A stretch of DNA of 64,000 nucleotides from Phyto melanocephala (taxonomy: Eukaryota; Arthropoda; Insecta; Diptera; Rhinophoridae): the NCBI GenBank assembly GCA_941918925.1, contig OW799237.1, positions 89,005,015 to 89,069,014 on the forward strand, given 5' to 3'. The first letter of the stretch is position 1; each line of letters starts with the position of its first letter. Shown in pieces: positions 23,932 through 35,459 of the stretch. The translations under genes and the position numbers were made by a program. The notes beneath the pieces are model-generated. The model saw only the letters and a list, made by a program, of their open reading frames with translations. It was not told the DNA's origin and ran no database searches.

Positions 23932-24159
23932 ATGCTTATTGGTGGTGATTTTAACACAGATATAACTTCAAATACCAGATTGGCGAAATATATGAGCGAT
24001 ACATTTAATTTGGATTATTTTCGAAACGATGCTCCCACAACTATTGATAACACAACCATTGACTTAGTTTTTGCGAGAAATTTGAATGTTAATTTAAAAA
24101 CATATTTATCCTATTTTTCCTATCATAAGCCCATATTATCAAAAGTAACTTTCAAATAA
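23932..24159 (+). pseudogene. AP-endonuclease-like fragment
   Basis: A 75-codon open frame, MLIGGDFNTDITSNTRLAKY, then APTTIDNTTIDLVFARN and TYLSYFSYHKPIL. GGDFN and the later IDxVF...SYHxPI are hallmarks of the endonuclease/exonuclease/phosphatase fold in retroelements and in Helentron-encoded endonucleases. The N-terminal half of the domain is missing, so it cannot be active. The SYFSYHKP ending favours the Helentron-type version by recall. Confidence 0.6.
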
Positions 24160-24325
24160 TCAAATTGATTTGCGTCTGTTATTTATCATTTATCCTTATC
24201 TTTTAATTTAAACATATTTATCCTATTTTCCTACCATAAGCTTATGCATATTATCAAAAGTAACTATCAAATAAATAAATTCATTTGCTTATATTATTTA
24301 TCATTTATTGTTATACATATATGTT
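24099..24325. repeat. 112-bp tandem duplication
   Basis: acatatttatcctatttt, ataagc...atattatcaaaagtaact and atttatcatttat occur twice with a period of about 112 bp. The first unit contains the end of the endonuclease fragment. Confidence 0.75.
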
Positions 24326-24600
24326 TTCTGTCTTATCGGATGGCGTATTCTACGTTAAACTTAATGGCCGTGTCTCTGACACAGCCTGCAGGGACAGTCC
24401 GTCCGCTAAGGGCCTCGGACAACTGTCTGCTGTTTTTATTTATTTTTTTTTTTTTACTTTTTTGTTATAGCACTTTTGAATAAGATTGGTAATTTGGGAT
24501 AAAAAACTTATTTTTAGGACCGAAATTATCCAAAATCCTTCTAAATACATGAACTAACTTTTAATGTTTAAAAACCTAAGTTTTAATAAACTCTTAACCT

Positions 24601-24915
24601 TCTATATATTATAAAAATAAGTTGCATTGTGTTAGTAATTGATGTTCTCTGTTTAGATGAAAGGTGACGTCAATACCAAGGTTTTTATGTATAAACGGAC
24701 TCTGTATGTGTATTGGCTCATGAGTTACAGCCATTAGTGAACACTGTATTAATTTCGAAATATTTGAAAACTTTTGAGTTAGTATTTTGAAAAACTGAAA
24801 ATACAATTCGATTTTGAATTCATTACAATTTTAGTCAAACCATTAATTTAAATGAGTTCGAATAGATTTTTTTATTTTCTTTTTTGCACTACGAAATGTG
24901 CAGGGGGTTCGCTAG
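24601..24915 (+). mobile_element. Small non-autonomous Helitron
   Basis: Starts TCTATATATTATAAAAATAA and ends gggggttcgCTAG followed by T. A hairpin TGCAC...GTGCA lies about 10 nt before CTAG, the standard Helitron 3' structure. It is 315 bp with no coding potential. The base before TC is T, where A would be expected, so the left edge may be off by a few bases. Confidence 0.65.
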
Positions 24916-25301
24916 TATTATATAAAAGTAAAGCAAGCAATATGCATATGGACATTTCCATGAATATGTCAACCACGATTGTAAAAATAAAAACTCTTGA
25001 AAGTTTTTCAATATAAGTTTATTGAAAAAAAAACAATCAAATTTTACTATGCGCAGGTATTAAGAGCTTATTAAATTATTTTAAGAGCAATAATAAGAGT
25101 TTAATCTGATTATCTCTTTGACTTGCAATCAACTATTTTTTTTTTTTTGTGACTAAATTGTAAATATAAATTGTAATTGTAAATATGCTTTAAAATTAAG
25201 TTAACAACAACAATTAACAAGATCCATAAGAAAAAAGAAACTATAGAGCCCAATTAGCGGTATTTTTTTTTTTTTTTATTTCCCTTGGATGTTATTTTAA
25301 T

Positions 25302-25825
25302 GTCACGTACGTAGTGCAAAAAAATTATTTGTTTCCGTCATTCGTCGAACATTCGAACAGTCGCAAGAGCGCTTATTTAGAATTTAGCTTTTTTTTAACA
25401 TAATATAAATTTTATTATATAAGAATACTATTAGAGAAAAATCTGTCACGTACGATATGTCACGAACGATATTTAATTGAATTTATTGTAAAATCATTTA
25501 AAGATTGTTTTCAATTAAGTATAAAGGATTTTAAATAAAAAATATTTGGTTTAGAGTAAGAAATTAAAAAAATCAAAAATTCCTCCCAAGATTCGCGTCT
25601 TTTTTTAATATTTATTTCCATATATACCTCAAAATCACTTCTGTTTTATGTCACGTACGATATATTCTTATTTTTCTGGATATTTTAGACAACAATGATT
25701 CGAATATAATTTAATTTGTTTTTAAATAGAGTACTCTTTGAATGGAACATAAAGATCTAATTTTGTTTCAGTTACTCTTATTTTTGCATTCCACTTTATA
25801 GGAATACAAATGTCATGTACGATAA
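25302..25825 (+). repeat. Dispersed TGTCACGTACGATA motif cluster
   Basis: Five direct occurrences of TGTCACGTACG(ATA) or one-mismatch versions, near 25302, 25446, 25460, 25650 and 25812. They lie in otherwise AT-rich, non-coding sequence. The core CGTACG is palindromic. First and last copies bracket about 520 bp, suggesting an unclassified element with repeated binding sites. Confidence 0.55.
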
Positions 25826-26340
25826 CACTGAAATGCCCATATATAAAATATACAGTTTTGAACTTTTTATAGAATATCTAGGTTCATAAAAAGCCTTAGT
25901 CAAGATGACCTTCAATTTATCTTCAATTTGTCTTACATATAAAATATAAAAATACAACTTTTCACCCTGACTGTCAATAATGTAGAAAATTTTTCAACAG
26001 CTCTGAAGATGGGCCAGAGGGGAAGACAGGACAATAGTCATAATAATAATAATAAGACAGAGAAGCAATGCTGATTACCACAACAATGTTTTTATTAAAT
26101 AATTTCATTGTTTCTGTTTACCACAGTGTAAACATGTTTAATAATATAGAAATAAAACATAATAAAATACGAAAGAAAAACCAAAAAAAAAAAAAACACT
26201 TTAGACTGTTAAGAAAAAAATATATAAATTGTTGCACAATGCAAAATGTAACAAGCAAAAACAAACCAAAACAAAAAACAAAAGAATTTACATAATTAAA
26301 AAATAAAGAACAAAAAAAAGGAAAATAAACAGAAACTCAC

Positions 26341-27034
26341 CTGATAAATTAATAATGCTACTGGAAATGGTGGCTGTTGAACTATTTAAATAAGTTATAG
26401 CATTTGATGTGTTTGTATTCACAGTATTTACGGTATTAGTGGTGGTTACAGCTGCTGATGGTGCATTTGTTGCTGGTGTTAGTGTAGTTGTAGGTGATTG
26501 TGATTGTGTCGGCGAAACACGTGCCAAATTTTCAGGATTTATTTGTATGGAACCCAAATTAATACGCTGTAAGTTACCAGCTGTTTGTATGCGCACACGT
26601 ATGGGTTGACGCCAACCTCTGGCAAACAAGGCACGTCTAATCATACCCAGTGCACCGCCAACATTTTGTCCTGCATAATGCTGCAGTAAGCCACCAACGA
26701 ATGGCAATTGTTGAGGTTGAATTTGTAGACCATCAACCTGAACAGCGCCTTGGACTCTTTGCTGACCAGCAGCACCACCGCCACCACCACCATAATGTTG
26801 CTGTTGTAATGGTACTAAACGGAATATGCGATTTGCCATAAAAGTACCTGGTTGTTGACCAACTGCACCGTTTCGATTTACTTGGCCTTGTTGTTGCTGT
26901 TGTGGGTTTTGTTGTTGCTGAGCAATGCCACCACCTCCACCACCATCATTTTGATTGCGATTTAATATGAGAACTTGAGCCTGTTGCATAATTACCGGCA
27001 ACTCGTAATGATGGAAAAAATACAACATAGAATG
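26341..27034 (-). CDS. Membralin (TMEM259 family), penultimate exon
   Basis: A 694-nt exon on the minus strand. The acceptor is ...ttctattttcag and the donor is ATCAG/gtgagt. It opens in phase 0 with HSMLYFFHHYELPVIMQQAQ, the family hallmark that follows the SSWLFIQ of the previous exon. It continues as a fly-type low-complexity region with Gly runs, Gln runs and a conserved-looking block (GALGMIRRALFARGWRQP, then IRVRIQTAGNL), and ends in a Thr/Asn/Ser-rich stretch. About 231 codons lie here, and one base is carried into the next exon (phase 1). An open frame runs about 50 nt past the donor into the intron (EFLFIFLFF...), and I treat that as intronic because the donor is canonical and the phases match downstream. 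An alternative isoform that reads through would end in that short hydrophobic tail. Confidence 0.95.
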
Positions 27035-27342
27035 CTGAAAATAGAAAAAAAGGGAGAGAATAAAAAAACAGTTTAAACTAAAATTGAATCAATTTAATAA
27101 TTAAAAAACTTAATAAAAAGTCTCTAATTAGGATTTTTTAAACAAGTTTTACAATTAAACAAACTATTTAACTGACACCTTTTAAAAAGGAATTTCATAT
27201 CTAGATCATGTGAACTAATTTCATAAATAATTGTATTAATCAGAAGAAGAAATCAGCTTGAAGTAAATGGGATCAATTTTATTTTTTATTGAATACAATA
27301 GTTAAATGGAATAAATGGCGCTGGATAGCTAAAAACTTCAAA

Positions 27343-28000
27343 TCTATCTATATACATAAAAGTGAAACTCTGTCTGTCTGTCTGTATGTGTGTCCGAAAC
27401 CGTAAAGCCGATCGGACTCAAACTTTGCCAAGCTGTTGTACACATTCCACGGCGTGTTTATGGGTGGTAAAAAGTGGGCAGTGCCACGCCCATAAAAAAT
27501 AAGTTATCATTTTTAGCTACTTGCACTTGACCGATTTTTCTGAAACTTTGCACACATATCGAGCGGTCATGACTAAACAGTTTCGAGATTAGAAAAGTGG
27601 GCAGTGGCACGCCCATTAAAAATAATTATTGTTTTCAGCTATTTCCATGCATTTCAATGGTTCCCACCCATTTGCCTTTCAACTTCAAGCGACTACAGTT
27701 TCAAGTTCGCCTTGCCTTCGCTATTACCATCAACAAAGCACAAGGACAATCGCTTGGTGTTGCAGGATTGAATATGGAAAATACATGCTTTTCACATGGC
27801 CAGCTGTACGTCGCATGTTTCAGAGTTGAAACACCAAAAAATTTGTTCATTTTTACAGCAAATGGAAAAACCAAAAATATTGTATACCCACTTGCATACA
27901 ATAAAAATCAATAAAATATTATTTTTAATATATTCAATTAAAATTCATAATGCATTTTTATTTATTAAGGAGCGTAGCAACGCGCGCCGGGCTTGGTTAG
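27343..28000 (+). mobile_element. Helitron with helicase remnant
   Basis: Starts TCTATCTATATACATAAAAG after A and ends gcaacgcgcgccgggcttgg, TTAG, before T. The family is the same as at 21138-21997, with about two of the 121-bp units left. It also contains the end of a RepHel gene (27672-27914), which shows that an autonomous relative existed. Confidence 0.85.
27672..27914 (+). pseudogene. Helitron Pif1-like helicase, C-terminal remnant
   Basis: The frame reads LPFNFKRLQFQVRLAFAITI, NKAQGQSLGVAGLNM, FSHGQLYVACFRVETPKNLF and NGKTKNIVYPLAY, then stop. AITINKAQGQS is helicase motif V-like and YVACFRV is motif VI (usually YVAxSRV, so the Ser is changed to Phe). This is the very end of the Helitron Rep-helicase. 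Rep motifs and helicase motifs I-IV are absent. It lies just before the Helitron 3' end, as expected. Confidence 0.85.
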
Positions 28001-28088
28001 TAGATTCTAAAAAGTGAACACACTATTCCATTAAAAACTTATCCTTGATCTTACAAATAAATTATTTTTTTTTTAATTACGCTAGTCT

Positions 28089-28112
28089 TAAGAGAGAGAG
28101 AGAAAGAGATTA
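28089..28112. repeat. (AG)n microsatellite
   Basis: Short imperfect GA run; no other feature nearby. Confidence 0.6.
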
Positions 28113-29362
28113 TCTTTTCTAAATCTTTAAATTTCAACTGTTATTTCGGTCAAAACAAAATAAATTTAAACTTTTTAAGAAAATCCAATATGAACTTTCA
28201 GGAAAATAGCAAACAATTTAAAGGTTCACATTGAAAGGAAAACAGAAATAAAAAAAACATTTGACAGAGATTTTTCGGTAAGCACCGAACACTTCCATTA
28301 GAAAAGCAGCTCATTAAGTTAAATGCTCTGATTCCGATGGCTTAATCAACGGTTCCAGTTTGTTGCATAAAGTGTTGTTAAATAGTCTGCAGTGGCGTTA
28401 AATAATTTAATCTTATACACGAAGATGCAAATTTTATTAAAATTTTTTAATAAATTTAATTGATAAAGTCATGGTGTCTTAAAAAAAGAGCATAAGAAAA
28501 TAAGCTGAGAGAATAAAAAAAAATCTATCTTGGATCGTTTTTTTTAGAAAATTGCTTTATTTTGGCATTCTGTTGATCATTTAATTGCGATCAATTTAGC
28601 AGTTAACTGAGCATTAGAGTTATTGTTTCAAAATTATGTATAGAAATTTTGTTTGGATTCTTATACGAAAATGTTTTTATTTCCATTAAAAAACTTGAAG
28701 AAAATATCCACCTCATTTTTGTATATTTCTACTACATTTGTAGTAAGTATTGATGTTTGCATGGAAATTGCGTTTAATTTTTTTAAGCAAAAACCCTTTT
28801 GTTATTAACCTCAAATAAATACGAAAAACATATAAAATTAAATAAAAATCAATCAAAACTGCTATGGTTGCCCTGTGGATAAAAATTTAATCAAATATAA
28901 AATATTTTATTTATATTCACATTCATTCGTCGTATGTCATTGAAATATGTATTTCATTTACTCACACAAAAACAAACATTTACACACATACACCTACTAA
29001 ACAGCTAGAGGCTGTTGCAAAAAAAAATTTATGTATTTACACAGTGATTTGGCAGTTGGCATTTATATTGTATCAAACGTTTTAGCCATTTAATAAACTA
29101 AGCATGAAAAAGTATTTAATATTTTTTTTATTTTTCTTTCTTAAATGTTTATTAATTTGTTGAAAAATTGCATAAAACTAAAATATAATTTAATATTTTA
29201 GTTATACATAATGAAGCGCTACTGTAAAGAAACGAAAACAAAGTTAATAAATGAATACCTCAATGAGCATTTTATGTATTTTATTTGCCTATATTTGGCA
29301 CTAAATATATTTAGTACATTTCTCTGTACCACTATATTTATTTATTTTATTTTATTTATTTA

Positions 29363-29574
29363 CTAGCCAAGCCCGGCGCGCATTCTGAATCTTAATTGAA
29401 TATCAAGTGCAAGAAGCTAAAAATTATAACTAATTTTTTATGGGCGTGGCACTGCCCACTTTTATAACCACAAAGTTATGTAGTCATGACAGCGCAATAT
29501 GTGTGCAAAGTTTCAGAAAAATCGATCTAGTGCAAGTAGCTAAAAATTATAACTTAATTTTTATAGGCGTAGCG
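29363..29574 (-). mobile_element. Truncated Helitron, 3' end only
   Basis: Reverse orientation: ctagccaagcccggcgcgca is the complement of the family 3' end. One and a half 121-bp units (atgggcgtggcactgcccac, gtgcaaagtttcagaaaaat) follow. The 5' part is lost. Confidence 0.75.
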
Positions 29575-30539
29575 TAATTCAATAACAAACACATTAAAAC
29601 ACTTCATACGAAAAAAAAATAAAAAAAACCGAATGTAAAACCAAATACGACTTAACATTTTTTGTTCAAGCAATGCCTCGTGTTCATGAAGCCTTAAACA
29701 AATTCGTTGAACACCAAACAAAGTTCGTTGTGATTACAATATAAACAATATAGGCAACTGAAAACTCTTCGAGTTTATTGGTGAGAGATAATAGGCAGCG
29801 AATACTTAACTGTATTCGATCAAGCATGTACTCAGTATGCTAGTTTATGTTCAATGTTAATTCATGGACAGAAAAACATGATCATTGAATGAGGAGTAAA
29901 GTATGAAAAATCTTTAAAGCTCTTTATTGGATTGATTGAAACAGCCAAAACTTATAAATATGAACAAATATAGTGTTTCAAAAAAATCATGATTGTGAGT
30001 GGATTGGATTAACATTAATTTATACCTTTGGCAGGTATAACACAATAAAAAAAATATTTTTGAACTACATCTTAAGTAGTTTCGAGACAAATTTTGTTTT
30101 CATTTTTTATAAAGGATAAATTAGAAGTCAGAATTTAGTTATGCCATTTAAAAACAATTCAAAAAAGTACTGAGGAATTTGCTAGCTAGAGAGGGGATCA
30201 AGCGACTGTTCATAAACAGGTTACAGGCTTATACAGAACTATTTACGTAACAGCGAATAATGTTTAAAGTTTAAGTCAAGATGTAAAAATATGTAAGAAT
30301 TTATAATTTATAAGACAATTCGAAGAGAAATAAGAAATAAGTAAGACTACTTTTTACATAAGGATTGCGTGTGAGAAAATTTTGTAATACATTTTTTGCA
30401 ACAACTTTTTTAAAAATGTATCAAAATTTGTTTAGAAGTCTTTGAAATAAATGTAGGATAATCTTATATATTGAATTTTCCCGGTCAAAGCTTATATTCG
30501 ATTAAAAGTTTCGAACGAATTGGAAGTTAAAAAAAATTT

Positions 30540-31254
30540 TGTCGAGACTTTGTAAGGTCGACTCGGAAGGCAGGTTAGCATAAGATGTAGTTAAAGTACG
30601 CAAGGTCAAAAAGAATGTAGGCCTGAAAACTTTAAAATTTCAAAGAGTTATGGAACAGCGTGCCAAAAAACTAAAGAAAGTTTTCTTTAGAAAATTGCAT
30701 CATGGACGACGAGGCCAGAAATTCTACATTTTCGACTAACAAAAGAATGTGGACGTCAAATTTAATACAAAACTACCAAGCATTTGTGGTTAAACAAACA
30801 GAGCTTTTAAGACGACAGATCCAATAAACTCAGAACTGTATAGCAACAGGTACTTGTAGTAGCGTCTAAGTAAAGCATTTGCAAGACATTCTGCCTGTTC
30901 AACGATGTCGAAAGAAAACCTAAGCAAAATTTCATTCGTACAAACACGTTGAAAACAAAAACAAATTTTTAGTTTTTGTTGTTGTTTTTAATATATTTGT
31001 ACGAATGAAATTTCGCTTGGGTTTTTTTTCGACATCGTGGAACAGGCAGATTATGTAGTGTCAACAATTTTTTGTCCCGAGCTAGCCTCTTACCAATACA
31101 GCAAAGCGGCGTTGAAGATGTATGTAAATCATAATATGATTTTGGTGCCTCGAGAAGCAAATTCAATAAAATATCCCAAACTTGGCGAAAGACATATGAA
31201 GGCAATAAAAAAGTTTAACAAAGATTACAAATATTTCCGCGGAAATTGGTGTTA
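30540..31254 (+). pseudogene. Tc1/mariner transposase relic split by a foldback MITE
   Basis: Readable parts are CIMDDE near 30700 (first catalytic Asp region) and SELYSNRY-like before the insertion. After it come STIFCPELASYQYSKAALKM, YVNHNMILVPREANSIKYPK and LGERH. Family members usually read FWPDLASCHYS...VPxxxNPPNxPELRPIE, so the second Asp is Glu here and three residues of the RPIE motif are gone. The MITE at 30891-31049 separates the two halves and the frame continues across it. The element ends were not identified. Confidence 0.65.
30891..31049. mobile_element. 159-bp foldback MITE, older copy
   Basis: Arms of about 75 bp begin CTGCCTGTTCAACGATGTCG and end in complement form. The short spacer is atttttagttttt-like. 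It is flanked by ATT on both sides (3-bp duplication). The arms differ from each other at several positions. Inserted in a Tc1-like transposase relic. Confidence 0.9.
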
Positions 31255-32547
31255 AGCAGCTCGAAAATATCATGAAAGCATTAATGGAAGGGGTATCAGA
31301 AACACAAAAAAAAAATAAAAAAACATCACCCTATAAATTTTGTAATACACTTTGGTTAAAACTAATTAGTAAAAAATATTATCATTGGAAGTATGTTTTA
31401 TTATTATTTTGGTGCCAACCTAATTGTTGTATGAATGAGTGCGTACTCTTTCGCCAGCAATAGTATTTGTGACATAAGCAAAATATACAACAACGAAAAA
31501 AGTAACATTTGACACGTGCAGTGAGTATTGGAAAAAAAAAACACGTGAGTTGTTTAAGGGGACGTATTATGTCAAATTCTGTATGTGGTGAACGATGCTA
31601 ATGGATGTGACGCTCAATGCAAAAGCAACAATATTGCACAATTTCATTCGAATGAAGTTGTATTTAAATTGCAGTTGGTAACTTTTGTCGTGGTAGTAGA
31701 ATAAAAAATGGTTTAAATTTATACGATTTTTTTTAATTTTTTTAGGGCATTTCTTCAAATTTTTACTTTTTATTTTAAAACATTTGTACGATATAAATTT
31801 ATTTTTCCATTGTTAGCTATGACCTTTTTCCTTACACGGATCAGAGATTAGTAATCAGACTGGTTTGGATTTCTATGGCATAAACCAAAACAGAGGTGAA
31901 TACATCCGTCTACCAAATAAGTTGTTCAATGTTTATAAACTAAGAGAGCATAAATTAAAAACAAAAAATGCCATCTGTTGTGAATCTCGAATTTTTGAGA
32001 TATTATTTATTCAATATTTTGTATTTATTACACAAGGGAACAAAATTGAACTTTTTTGTGTTGACTGGAACTTTATTGCAATTTTTTAGTTATTTGAGGT
32101 CTCTGATTTCAAATCTAATCTCCGTTTTTCTCCATCAACTTGCATTTTTAAGTTACAGGTACTCGTATCGTATTTCTGACTTTTTTCCAAAAATTAAAAG
32201 TTCAAGAAATAACTTCACTTCTCATTAAGCGATTTTCAAAATTATTGTTTTTAAGATGTAATTGTTACCTTTGAAAAACAATAAGTCTTTTGAAAATCAC
32301 AAAAAAAATGACTCAAGAATGGTTGTTGAAGTAAAAAATAAAAAAATTCAAATTTTTTTATTTAAAAAAAAATCATAAAAACTCCAACATGGAAAAAGTG
32401 TAAAGTTGTAGTTCTTTCGCGTAAAGCCACATTACCTATGAACAAAATGAGACATAATTAAATGAAGGTTCCTTATTTTGAAATGAAGGAAAAAACGTTT
32501 ATTTAGTGTTACAAATCGCTAAATATACATGTACCCCTTTCGCATTG

Positions 32548-33199
32548 GGCAAGTCACTTGCTCAAGTTAGTTTTTTATTTTCTTTTATTTTTCTTTGAAC
32601 TTGCTTTCATGTTCAGACTCAGCAACTGACTTGCCCAAGTTTCGTTCTCTTTTACTTATTATACTCTTCACACAGTGAAAAAGGGTATATATAGGTTTGT
32701 CATTCCGTTTGAAATTTCTACAATTATCAATTATCTACACATACATACAAACGTGGTATACTGGTTAGAGTGAGCCAAAAAATTTTTTTTATTTTATATT
32801 TTATTAAAATTTTTATTGTTTTATTTTTAATTTTTCTTTTAATTTATTTTTTTTAAGCACATAAGTAAACTTAATGTATAATATTACAATGGGATGTTTT
32901 TATATATGTATGTTTTGTATGTACGTATTTCATATGAGATAAATGGTGACATAAACAATTGTTGTTGCATGACAACACGTTGTGAAGGGTATATAAGATT
33001 CGGCATGGCCGAATATAGCACTCTTGTTTGTTTTTATTACTCTTTTGTTTTTGGTTTCTCAACAAAAACTTGCTCGTACTTGCCGAGTACAGGCAAGTGT
33101 GTACTCAAAAATGAGCAAGTTTCTTCCTCTTAACCCGACCTTACCCCTTTTGCCTATAAACACAACACTTGCGCAAGTCACTTGCGCAAGTGACTTGCC
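32548..33199. mobile_element. ACTTGC-repeat element with nested DINE-A
   Basis: The left end ggcaagtcacttgctcaagt and the complement of the right end ggcaagtcacttgcgcaagt match at 19 of 20 bases. ACTTGC/GCAAGT motifs recur within both halves (for example 32620, 33070, 33092, 33110, 33165). The right end holds the palindrome CACTTGCGCAAGTG. No clear target duplication was found. It is interrupted at 32660-33032. Confidence 0.65.
32660..33032 (+). mobile_element. DINE-A internal deletion derivative
   Basis: Keeps the 5' hairpin (cttcacacagtgaaaaaggg), the tRNA-like block, a shortened T-rich core and the 3' hairpin (ttcggcatggccgaa). It lacks everything from gaccccataaag to gagatatgagc. Nested in the ACTTGC element. 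Confidence 0.7.
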
Positions 33200-34009
33200 T
33201 AGTCTGAAAGCCGTGATGCATCAGTGAGGTTGCACAGTAGTATCTTAAAAAATCATAAATAAATAAAATTAAAAGTTGTAGATCGATTTGAACGAAATAT
33301 GGCTCGTTTAGTTCGGAACATATTTGCCTATACCCTCGCAAAAAAAATAAGGAGCTTTTTGTCATTCTATATTTTTTAAGAAGTTTTAAAAAGTCAAAAT
33401 TGTTGAAATTTAAAAAAAAAAAAAAAGGTTTTACTGCCACAACTTACCCGATATCTCTGAAAATACTGGGCAAATTTAAAACCAATGTAAGCACGACTTA
33501 AAGATAATATTATTGACGAGTTTTGATTTTTTTTTAACTGAATAGGGTAAACCGTTTTCAAGTTATTTCAATATGTGTGGTGGAAGTGCCTTAATTTTGG
33601 ATACAACGGTATATAGCGAAAAGTCGAGCTGATAGAAAAAAATTAAGTGCAGATATGGACTCAGCGTTCCAAATTACCTTATAAACAACATTTAGTTTTT
33701 AATCAACAAAAACATTGTTCCCTTGTGTTATTATCGATTAATGACAAGTATTCAGTTCAAGTGTATTCAAAAGTAGTTCAACACCTAAAAACATACACAA
33801 AAACAAAAATTTGATAAAAAATTAAGTAATATCTCCAATATCCGCTGGCGACCCCATATGTTCATATATATTTAAATTGTATAATTAAGCAATTCTCACC
33901 CATTGAGTTGGTTGAAATCAACTTTCCTCCTCCACATATTCTTTGCTATTAGAATTCGACAAAAATCAAATCATAACTGGCAGAAATATAAGTAAAATAC
34001 TTGGTATTT

Positions 34010-35459
34010 TATACCAGCTACCAAAAAAATGGTGGGGGCATATTAATTTTATCATTCCGTTTGTAACACATCGAAATATCCATTTTAGATCCCATAAAGT
34101 ATATATTTTCTGAATCGGGGTCTTATTTTATGACGATCTAGCTTTGTCCGTCCGTCTGTTGAAAGCACGATAGAGGTCGGACCGAAAAAGCTAGGGGGCT
34201 AAAATTTTGTCAGAATATTTCTTATACACAGGGTTTGAAAATGGGCTAAGTTGGGATATTACGAAGAGAGTTATAGCTCGTAATACAAGAGTAGGTCAAA
34301 GAAACCGTGTCCTTCCAACATCGAATAAAAAGAGTCAAGAAACTTCGAATATATATTTCCTAAGAAATATTTATCCCTAAAAACTAATATATCAAAATGT
34401 ACGAAAATTTATACCGCACAGTATTAATAAATTTAAATATATTTAAAACCTAATAAAACTGACAAAATTAGATGTACGATTCTGAAATTTTGCAAACATT
34501 GCTTTTTGGCAAATGCTTTGTTTTACGGGAAATAAATGTGACACGCCCACTTTTACGACCACTTCCCATATAACGCTTTATCTCAAGTTCATATAATTTC
34601 TTTATAAAAGAAGATTTTGGACGAATAAAGGACTTTATATTAAAATATTTGAGTTGAATTAATTGGCAGAAACTTTTTCAACACGCCTACTATAACGCCC
34701 ACTTTTCACATAATCTACTGTTAATGATATTTTAAAGCTCATAAAACCGACAAAATTAGAGCTATGATAATGATATTTTGTACATATAGTTTTCTAGTCA
34801 ATGTCATTGTTATGCCAGGAAATGAAGGTGTGACACACACCTCCCATATAACGCTTCATCTCAAATTCATGTAATTTCTCCTTGAATAAAAATTTTGGAA
34901 TAATAAGGGACTCTATATTGAAATATCTGAGTTGAGTTTATTGGCAGAAACTATTTTGACACGCCTACTATAACGCCCACTTTTCACATTATCTACTGTT
35001 AATGAAATTTAAAAGCTCATTAGAGGTATGATGATGAAATTTACTACATAATCCTTCTACTTAATGTCATTGTTATGCCAGAAAATTTAGGTGACACGCC
35101 CACTGAAACGCCTACCTCCCGTATAACGGTTTATCTTAAATTCATATAATTTCTCTATTGACAACGTTTTTGGAAGAATAAAGGACTATATTGATATATC
35201 TCAGTTGTAGTTATTAGCAGTAACTATGTTGACACGCCTACTTTAACGCCCACTTTAATTGAAAGACTAAATTTACGAAAACATTTTACTAGCATATCGA
35301 AGTTATAAATACAAAGAAAGTGATACATATTTTATTATAAAAGATTATTCCATAGCGATTACAGTTAATAACAAAATAATACATTTTGTGCTTTAAAAAA
35401 TAAAATTGGTGTTGGGTATAAAAAATTCGGCACAGCCGAATATAGTGCTCTTACTTGTT
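34010..35459 (+). mobile_element. DINE-B repeat, full copy
   Basis: Starts ttataccagctaccaaaaaa and tggtggggg. It has gatcccataaagtatatatt and gtccgtccgtctgttgaaag. Three or four diverged units of gtgacacgcccac...taacgcttta then follow with a spacing of about 270-300 bp. It ends cggcacagccgaatatagtg and ctcttacttgttg. This layout is close to Drosophila DINE-1/INE-1 as I recall it. Confidence 0.7.

Larger units (their letters stand above)
23360..24478 (+). mobile_element. Helentron-like element with endonuclease remnant
   Basis: Near the left end, ggCGTAGAATACGtcttacc; near the right end, ggCGTATTCTACGttaaac. The 11-bp cores are exact reverse complements. Just after the right copy is a strong hairpin (gacagtccg ... 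cggacaactgtc, about 24390-24425) followed by a T-rich tail. A subterminal inverted repeat plus a 3' stem-loop is the known layout of Helentrons (Helitron2). The interior holds an AP-endonuclease fragment, a domain known in Helentron proteins. Exact ends are uncertain. Confidence 0.55.
5332..26340 (-). other. Membralin intron of about 21 kb
   Basis: A phase-1 intron between the penultimate and terminal coding exons, bounded by gtgagt (26340) and ttacaag (5332). It holds DINE-A copies, nested hAT elements, a non-LTR retrotransposon relic, mariner relics, Helitrons and a Helentron-like element, each listed separately. The stretches 5340-6388, 8205-8590, 9230-10040, 12282-13240, 14940-16890, 18841-19670, 20335-21137 and 24916-25290 are AT-rich and show no recognisable gene. 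The stretch 15356-15600 has a short open frame (MTDATKTTWPLQ...) that I do not recognise; it may be retroelement debris. Confidence 0.8.

Noticed and set aside
26409..26841. Plus-strand frames opposite the membralin penultimate exon
   Set aside because: Antisense shadows; His- and Val-rich because of the coding repeats on the other strand.
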